From NCBI RefSeq assembly GCF_033783015.1, contig NZ_CP123907.1, positions 1,426,001 to 1,490,000 of the forward strand: 64,000 nt of DNA. The letters run 5' to 3'. How positions within the stretch are numbered: the stretch's first letter is position 1; every line of letters begins with the position of its first letter. Source of the stretch: Corynebacterium sp. 21KM1197 (GTDB lineage: Bacteria; Actinomycetota; Actinomycetes; Mycobacteriales; Mycobacteriaceae). The position numbers and the translations under genes are program-made. The notes beneath the pieces are model-generated. The model was not told the DNA's origin. It searched no databases and saw only the letters and a list, made by a program, of their open reading frames with translations. This document shows positions 59,995 to 64,000 of this stretch, piece after piece.

Positions 59995-60838
59995 ACGCCT
60001 CGCGCCGCATCTCCGCGCCGCAGCGATGGCAGGGCTGGCCGTGACGACCATAGGCGTGCAGGCTCACGTCAAAGTATCCCGATTCCCCATTGACGTTCAC
60101 GTACAGCGAGTCAAAGGAGGTGCCGCCCTGCTCCAGGGCCCTCTCCATTACCTCGCGCCCGGCCCACAGCAGTTCCTCCAGACGAGCCAGGCTCACCCGC
60201 GAGGCCCGCTGCCGCCCATGCAGGCGCGCCGCCCACAGCATTTCATCGGCGTAGATATTGCCGATACCGGAGACCACCTCCTGATTCAACAGCAGCCTCT
60301 TGATCTCCGTGGGGCGGGCCTTGATCCGCCGCGCGAGCGCCGGAATATCCAGCACGGGGTCGAGCAGATCCCGCGCGATGTGGGCCACGGGCAACGGCAC
60401 ACCCTGCTCATCAGCAGGGGTAGCGCGCCAGTAGCCGAAGGTGCGCTGATCAATGAAATAGAGCCAGGTGGCTTGCTCCTGCCCGGCCTCCTCATTCGGG
60501 CCGGTGCTGTCCACGCCGCTGCTTCCCACCGGGGATAACCGCGCGCTCGCCCGCAGATGCGGGTGTGATTCCGGGTGATTCTTAATGAGCATTTGTCCGC
60601 TCATGCCCAGGTGCACCAGCAGGTGTTCCTGGCGGTCCGTGCTCAGCCACAGGAACTTACCGCGCCGGTGCGCCCCGGTGAGCGTGGCCCCCTCCAGGGC
60701 TTGTTCTAGTGCCGCGCCGCCGCCGGGTTGGTTGCGCGCCGCGCGCGGGTGCCACACCTGCACCCGGTTGAGGTGACGCCCCACCGCGTGGCGTTCCAGC
60801 CCACGGCGCACCACCTCCACCTCGGGCAGTTCAGGCAT
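59945..60838 (-). CDS. mutM: formamidopyrimidine-DNA glycosylase
   Basis: Fpg removes oxidised purines (8-oxoG) and cuts the abasic site. 297 residues, PELPEVE at the N-terminus (P2 and E3 catalytic after Met removal), helix-two-turn-helix with NIYADEMLW, and the C-terminal zinc finger with cysteines CHRC and CPEC. A 25-residue insert after residue 100 (LSPVGSSGVDSTGPNEEAGQ) is typical of this genus. It overlaps rnc by 8 bp (rnc stop in its start). ATG 60838 gives the only correct N-terminus. Confidence 0.96.
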   Translation of the reverse strand: MPELPEVEVVRRGLERHAVGRHLNRVQVWHPRAARNQPGGGAALEQALEGATLTGAHRRGKFLWLSTDRQEHLLVHLGMSGQMLIKNHPESHPHLRASARLSPVGSSGVDSTGPNEEAGQEQATWLYFIDQRTFGYWRATPADEQGVPLPVAHIARDLLDPVLDIPALARRIKARPTEIKRLLLNQEVVSGIGNIYADEMLWAARLHGRQRASRVSLARLEELLWAGREVMERALEQGGTSFDSLYVNVNGESGYFDVSLHAYGRHGQPCHRCGAEMRREAFMNRSSHFCPECQRPR

Positions 60839-61631
60839 GATCGGGGGTGGTATCCGGCGGGGTCGGCTCTGAGGCAACGCTCACCGCGAGCCGCACCTGG
60901 GGGTCCACGAGGGCCTGGTGCGCACGGTGCGCCGCCTCCTGCTCCGCGACCTTCTTGTTTGGACCCGTACCCGAGCCCACCACGTGCCCGTTCACGGCGG
61001 CGTGGGCCCGGAAAACCAGCTCGTGCTCCGGGCCGGTGGAGGTGGCGGAGTAGGTGGCCATGGGGAGTTTGAGTTCCGCCAGGCGCTCCTGGAGCACCGT
61101 TTTCCAGTCCTCGTGACGGCCCTTGGCGGTGGCGGTGTCAATCTTGTGACCAAAGAGCCTCAAGATCACCTCGCGGGCCACCTCAAAGCCGTGCTCGCGG
61201 TAGATCACGCCGAGGATCGCCTCGGTGGTATCGGCCAGGATGGATTCCTTCTTCCTGCCGCCGGTGGCCAACTCCCCCTTGCCCAAAAGAATGTGATCGC
61301 CCAGACGAATGTCCCGCGCGATGTCCGCGCAGCCATAACGAGAGACGATTCCCGCGCGCATCTTGGAGATGTCCGACTCCGGGCTGGAGGGATACTGCGC
61401 ATAGAGTTGCGTGGCCACCGAAAGCCCCAGGACCGCGTCTCCCAGGAACTCCAGGCGCTCGTTATTGGGCAGCATGCCGTTCTCATTGGCAAAGGAGCGG
61501 TGCGTGAGCGCCAGGCGCAGGCCCTCCTCGCTGATCTCCACGCCGAGTTTATCCAGCAGCGGGCGGTGATTGATCGCCCCAAAGGCGGCGTCTAAGGCCT
61601 CCTGCCCGCTGAGTCGCTTCTTCTTCATCAC
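60831..61631 (-). CDS. rnc: ribonuclease III
   Basis: Double-strand-specific RNase for rRNA maturation, 266 residues. Signature NERLEFLGDAVLGLSVATQLY, acidic active site (E/D of DAVLG and ...DTTEAILGVIYREHG), and C-terminal double-stranded RNA-binding domain with TGPEHELVFRAHAAVNGHVVGSGTGPNKKVAEQEAAHRA. Start ATG 61631 overlaps yceD by 4 bp. mutM follows with an 8-bp overlap. Confidence 0.96.
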   Translation of the reverse strand: MMKKKRLSGQEALDAAFGAINHRPLLDKLGVEISEEGLRLALTHRSFANENGMLPNNERLEFLGDAVLGLSVATQLYAQYPSSPESDISKMRAGIVSRYGCADIARDIRLGDHILLGKGELATGGRKKESILADTTEAILGVIYREHGFEVAREVILRLFGHKIDTATAKGRHEDWKTVLQERLAELKLPMATYSATSTGPEHELVFRAHAAVNGHVVGSGTGPNKKVAEQEAAHRAHQALVDPQVRLAVSVASEPTPPDTTPDHA

Positions 61632-62158
61632 AGAAACTTCTCCAGGCCTGCCCAGCGGGGATCGGGCAGGGAGCCCTCGTCCTCCCCGGATACGCCGTCG
61701 GGAGCGGGTGCGGCCGCCTCGTCCTGGGCGCAGCCGCCCGGGCAGGTGGGATTAAACGGCAGGGTCAGGCCCACCTCGTCGGTCACCGCCTGCTGAATAT
61801 CCACGCGCTCCTCCACGATCACGGGAGTCTCCTCCCCCTCGTCATCGTCCTCATCGCCTTCGTGGACAATGACCTCGGCGGAATCCGCGAAGAACTGGTT
61901 GATGTGGAAATTACCTTCCTGGTGCAACTCCGCCAGGCAGCGCACGCACTGCCCGCGCAGCGGGGCCTGCACCTGGGCGTCCACGAGCACCCCGGTGCCC
62001 AGGGGCGTCACCATCGCCTCCACGGTGACCTGCTCCCCCTCCTCGATGGCGATCATCGCCGCGCCGATCCGCGCCGGAGAGGGACCGGTGAGGGTACGGC
62101 GTTCCGCCGTGGAGGAGTGCACGAGGCCCGAGACATCAAAAACAAAAGGTGAGTTCAT
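61628..62158 (-). CDS. yceD: YceD family (DUF177) protein
   Basis: 176 residues; DUF177 proteins are involved in ribosome or 23S rRNA metabolism. MNSPFVFDVSGLVHS, CVRCLAEL and the CPGGCAQDE cysteine pair are seen; a negatively charged stretch (VHEGDEDDDEGEE) lies between the cysteine pairs. rpmF, its usual companion, is not adjacent here. Part of a yceD-rnc-mutM operon. Confidence 0.88.
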   Translation of the reverse strand: MNSPFVFDVSGLVHSSTAERRTLTGPSPARIGAAMIAIEEGEQVTVEAMVTPLGTGVLVDAQVQAPLRGQCVRCLAELHQEGNFHINQFFADSAEVIVHEGDEDDDEGEETPVIVEERVDIQQAVTDEVGLTLPFNPTCPGGCAQDEAAAPAPDGVSGEDEGSLPDPRWAGLEKFL

Positions 62159-62185
62159 AGCGTGCCCAGCCTACCCGTGTGTGCG

Positions 62186-62926
62186 TTAATCCTCGTACCC
62201 GTAGGCCTCGCGGGGCTCGCGGCTGGTACCCGCAGTGCCCGCCGCGCCCGCGCCGCGTCGCAAAGCAGCGCGATCCCTGGATACGGTGCGCAGCACGCCG
62301 GAGAGCGTCTCCTCGAAGTCCGCGAGCTTGCTATCCACAAACTGATCGCACTCGCTGCGCAGCTTCTTGGAATCGGCGTGAGCGGCGTCCACCACGCGGT
62401 GCGCCTCCTCGTTCGCGCGGCGCACCACCTCGGACTCGGAGACCAGGCGGTTCTGTTCCGCCAGGCCCTCGTCCACGCTGCGCTGGTAGGAATCGTTGCC
62501 GTCCGCGATCAGGCGATCGGCCTCCGCCTGCGCGCGGGAGAGCGTGTCATCCGCCTCGGCGCGGGCGCGGCTAATGGTCTGGTGCGCGTCCTCCTCCGCG
62601 CGGGCCACCACGGTGGTGGCGCGGTGCTGCGCATCCGCCACCATCTCGTCCGCCTCGCGCTGCGCGCCGTCCACGATGTCCGTGGCCTGGGCGTCGGCAT
62701 CGCTCACGATGGTGCTGGCGCGCTCCTCCGCGCCGCGCAGGATCTCGTCCTGCTTGTCCAGGACGTCCTGGGCATCGTCGATCTCGATGGGCAGGGCGTT
62801 GCGCAGATCGTCGAGGAGCGCCAGTACGTCGTTGCGCGGCACCATGCAGTTGGAGGTCATGGGCACGCCGTAAGCCTGCTCCACTGTTTGAACCAGTTCA
62901 TCCAGGGCTTCGAATACGCGGTACAT
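62186..62926 (-). CDS. SepIVA-like coiled-coil cell-division protein
   Basis: DivIVA-related protein of 246 residues, matching the mycobacterial septum protein SepIVA (Rv2927c) in size, gene position next to yceD-rnc and architecture. N-terminal MYRVFEALDELVQTVEQAYGV then a long heptad-like helix from about 60 to 215, rich in Ala/Glu/Arg (ISRARAEADDTLSRAQAEADRLI). The last 25 residues are Gly/Ala/Arg-rich. In mycobacteria it acts at the septum and in polar growth. Confidence 0.85.
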   Translation of the reverse strand: MYRVFEALDELVQTVEQAYGVPMTSNCMVPRNDVLALLDDLRNALPIEIDDAQDVLDKQDEILRGAEERASTIVSDADAQATDIVDGAQREADEMVADAQHRATTVVARAEEDAHQTISRARAEADDTLSRAQAEADRLIADGNDSYQRSVDEGLAEQNRLVSESEVVRRANEEAHRVVDAAHADSKKLRSECDQFVDSKLADFEETLSGVLRTVSRDRAALRRGAGAAGTAGTSREPREAYGYED

Positions 62927-62972
62927 GGCAAAAATGCTACCTGGCTCCCCGCAAACACATCATTAGCGCTGG

Positions 62973-64000
62973 TCAGCGATACCCCTTGCGCATGTCCTCC
63001 ACGATAAAGGGCCTATCCAGCGTGGATGGTTCCATCCGCCTCGGGCCATTATCCTGGCCGAAAACGCTCGCCGCAGCCAGCACCTCCGGGCTCATGTACC
63101 GCAGCGGCGGGGCATCCTGCGGCAGGCTTAACGACGCCCCCTTGGGCGCGCACAGGTGAAAGCCCCAGTCGCCAAAGGTGGGCACCATGACGTGATAGGG
63201 GAACACCTCCCCGCACCCGGCGGCTTGCAGGGTGGAGTGAACCCGCCAAAACACCTCCGGGGTGGAGTACGCCGAGGAGGCCTGCACCGTCATGCGTCCC
63301 TCCGGGGCCAAAACGGAGCGCGCCAGGGTATAAAACTCCTCGGAATATAGCCGCGCCATCGTCTCATTATCCGGATCCGGCAGATCAATAATCACGGAAC
63401 CAAAGGCGGTGCCGTCCCCGCCTCGGCGCAGCCAGGTAAAGGCATCATCCACGATAACCTCCACGTTCCTGTTCTCCAGTGAGCCACCGTTATCCTCGCG
63501 CAGGACGGTATTGGCCACCTGAATGACCTCCGGGTCCAATTCCACCTGCACCACCTGGGCATCCATGCGGCTTAATTCCCGCGCCGCCAAACCATCTCCG
63601 CCCCCGATGACCAGCACCCGCTCCCCCTTTTCCCGCAGCGCGGGATACACCAGGGATTCCGTGTATCGGTATTCATCGCGGGTGGAATACTGCAATCCCC
63701 CATTGAGATATAGCCTGCGATCCTTTCCCCGCTGGGTGACCACGATGTCCTGGTATTGGGATTGATGCGCGTACACCACGGGGTCGGAATAAAGCTGCTG
63801 GCGCGCGGTGACCACCCACGCCGGGGAGAGGAAGATCAGCCCCAGGATCATCGCGCAACCCACCAGCAACCCCAGGGTGGCCGCCCACAGCCTGCGCCGC
63901 GATAGCCGGGAGCGCAGCACCACGCAGGCCAAAAAGAGCGCCGCCACGAGATTCAGTAGCCCCGCCGCCGCGGTTCCCCGAATCAACCCCAGCCACGGAA
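62973..64000 (-). CDS. spermidine-synthase-like membrane protein, 5' end outside window
   Basis: The frame is open through base 64000; a TTG at 63986 lies in the middle of the open frame, with in-frame PWLG upstream, so the N-terminal part is missing. Visible are two membrane segments (GLLNLVAALFLACVV, LWAATLGLLVGCAMILGLIFL) and then the aminopropyltransferase-like domain: LNGGLQYSTRDEYRYTESLVYPAL, GERVLVIGGGDGLAARELSRM and VIIDLPDPDNETMARLYSEEFY. Such proteins have a long membrane part before the catalytic fold, but their substrate in corynebacteria is not clear. Confidence 0.85.
   Translation of the reverse strand, partial: PWLGLIRGTAAAGLLNLVAALFLACVVLRSRLSRRRLWAATLGLLVGCAMILGLIFLSPAWVVTARQQLYSDPVVYAHQSQYQDIVVTQRGKDRRLYLNGGLQYSTRDEYRYTESLVYPALREKGERVLVIGGGDGLAARELSRMDAQVVQVELDPEVIQVANTVLREDNGGSLENRNVEVIVDDAFTWLRRGGDGTAFGSVIIDLPDPDNETMARLYSEEFYTLARSVLAPEGRMTVQASSAYSTPEVFWRVHSTLQAAGCGEVFPYHVMVPTFGDWGFHLCAPKGASLSLPQDAPPLRYMSPEVLAAASVFGQDNGPRRMEPSTLDRPFIVEDMRKGYR

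Overview
The window is high-GC actinobacterial chromosome, almost certainly from a Corynebacterium. Gene order supports this (rpsB-tsf-pyrH-frr-cdsA-rlmN; xerC-dprA-comM-yraN-DUF2469-rnhB-lepB-rplS; rpsP-ffh-glnD-glnK-amtB-ftsY-smc-acyP-mutM-rnc), as do the SepIVA-like coiled-coil protein, a near-perfect AmtR operator in front of amtB, and a TPP riboswitch ahead of a thiE-O-S-G-F operon. It is mostly conserved core genome; I saw no rRNA, tRNA, CRISPR array, prophage or intact insertion sequence.

Layout. 1-3.1 kb: isoprenoid genes ispG (cut by the window edge) and dxr flank a site-2 protease gene (rseP), all on the minus strand. 3.3-8.2 kb: a DUF2631 membrane protein, an ABC exporter pair, rlmN and a LapA-type protein. 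8.2-12.8 kb: the rpsB-tsf / pyrH / frr-cdsA cluster, with a recognisable rpsB promoter and a leader of about 180 nt. 12.9-20.1 kb: an M23-like secreted protein, then a long minus-strand run of DNA-processing genes (xerC, dprA, comM, yraN), rnhB, lepB and rplS. 20.3-24.3 kb: the riboswitch-controlled thiamine (thiazole) operon on the plus strand. 24.3-30.3 kb: two small unknown genes, tex, a YtrA-type GntR regulator with its membrane partner, then trmD-rimM.

30.4-36.9 kb is a nucleoside salvage cluster: uptake (nupC), deamination (cdd), phosphorolysis (deoD, deoA), a PGM2-type phosphomutase placed where phosphopentomutase is needed, and deoC. It lies between rimM and rpsP, which are neighbours in many bacteria. 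36.9-39.5 kb is the clearest accessory patch: three unrecognised minus-strand genes, including a very AT-rich gene for a 438-residue polytopic membrane protein that looks foreign. A Tat-exported PhoD-type phosphatase gene follows.

41.2-63 kb: rpsP and ffh; the nitrogen-control trio glnD-glnK-amtB; ftsY with an unusually long acidic Pro/Glu/Ala linker; a 60-bp tandem repeat; a 1160-residue protein of unknown function next to smc; acyP and an alanine/sodium symporter; an unknown gene convergent with mutM; rnc; yceD; a SepIVA-like gene. The window ends inside a membrane-anchored spermidine-synthase-like gene. Several adjacent genes share translationally coupled ATGA/GTGA overlaps (permease/ATPase, thiE/thiO, gntR/membrane protein, glnK/glnD, rnc/yceD).
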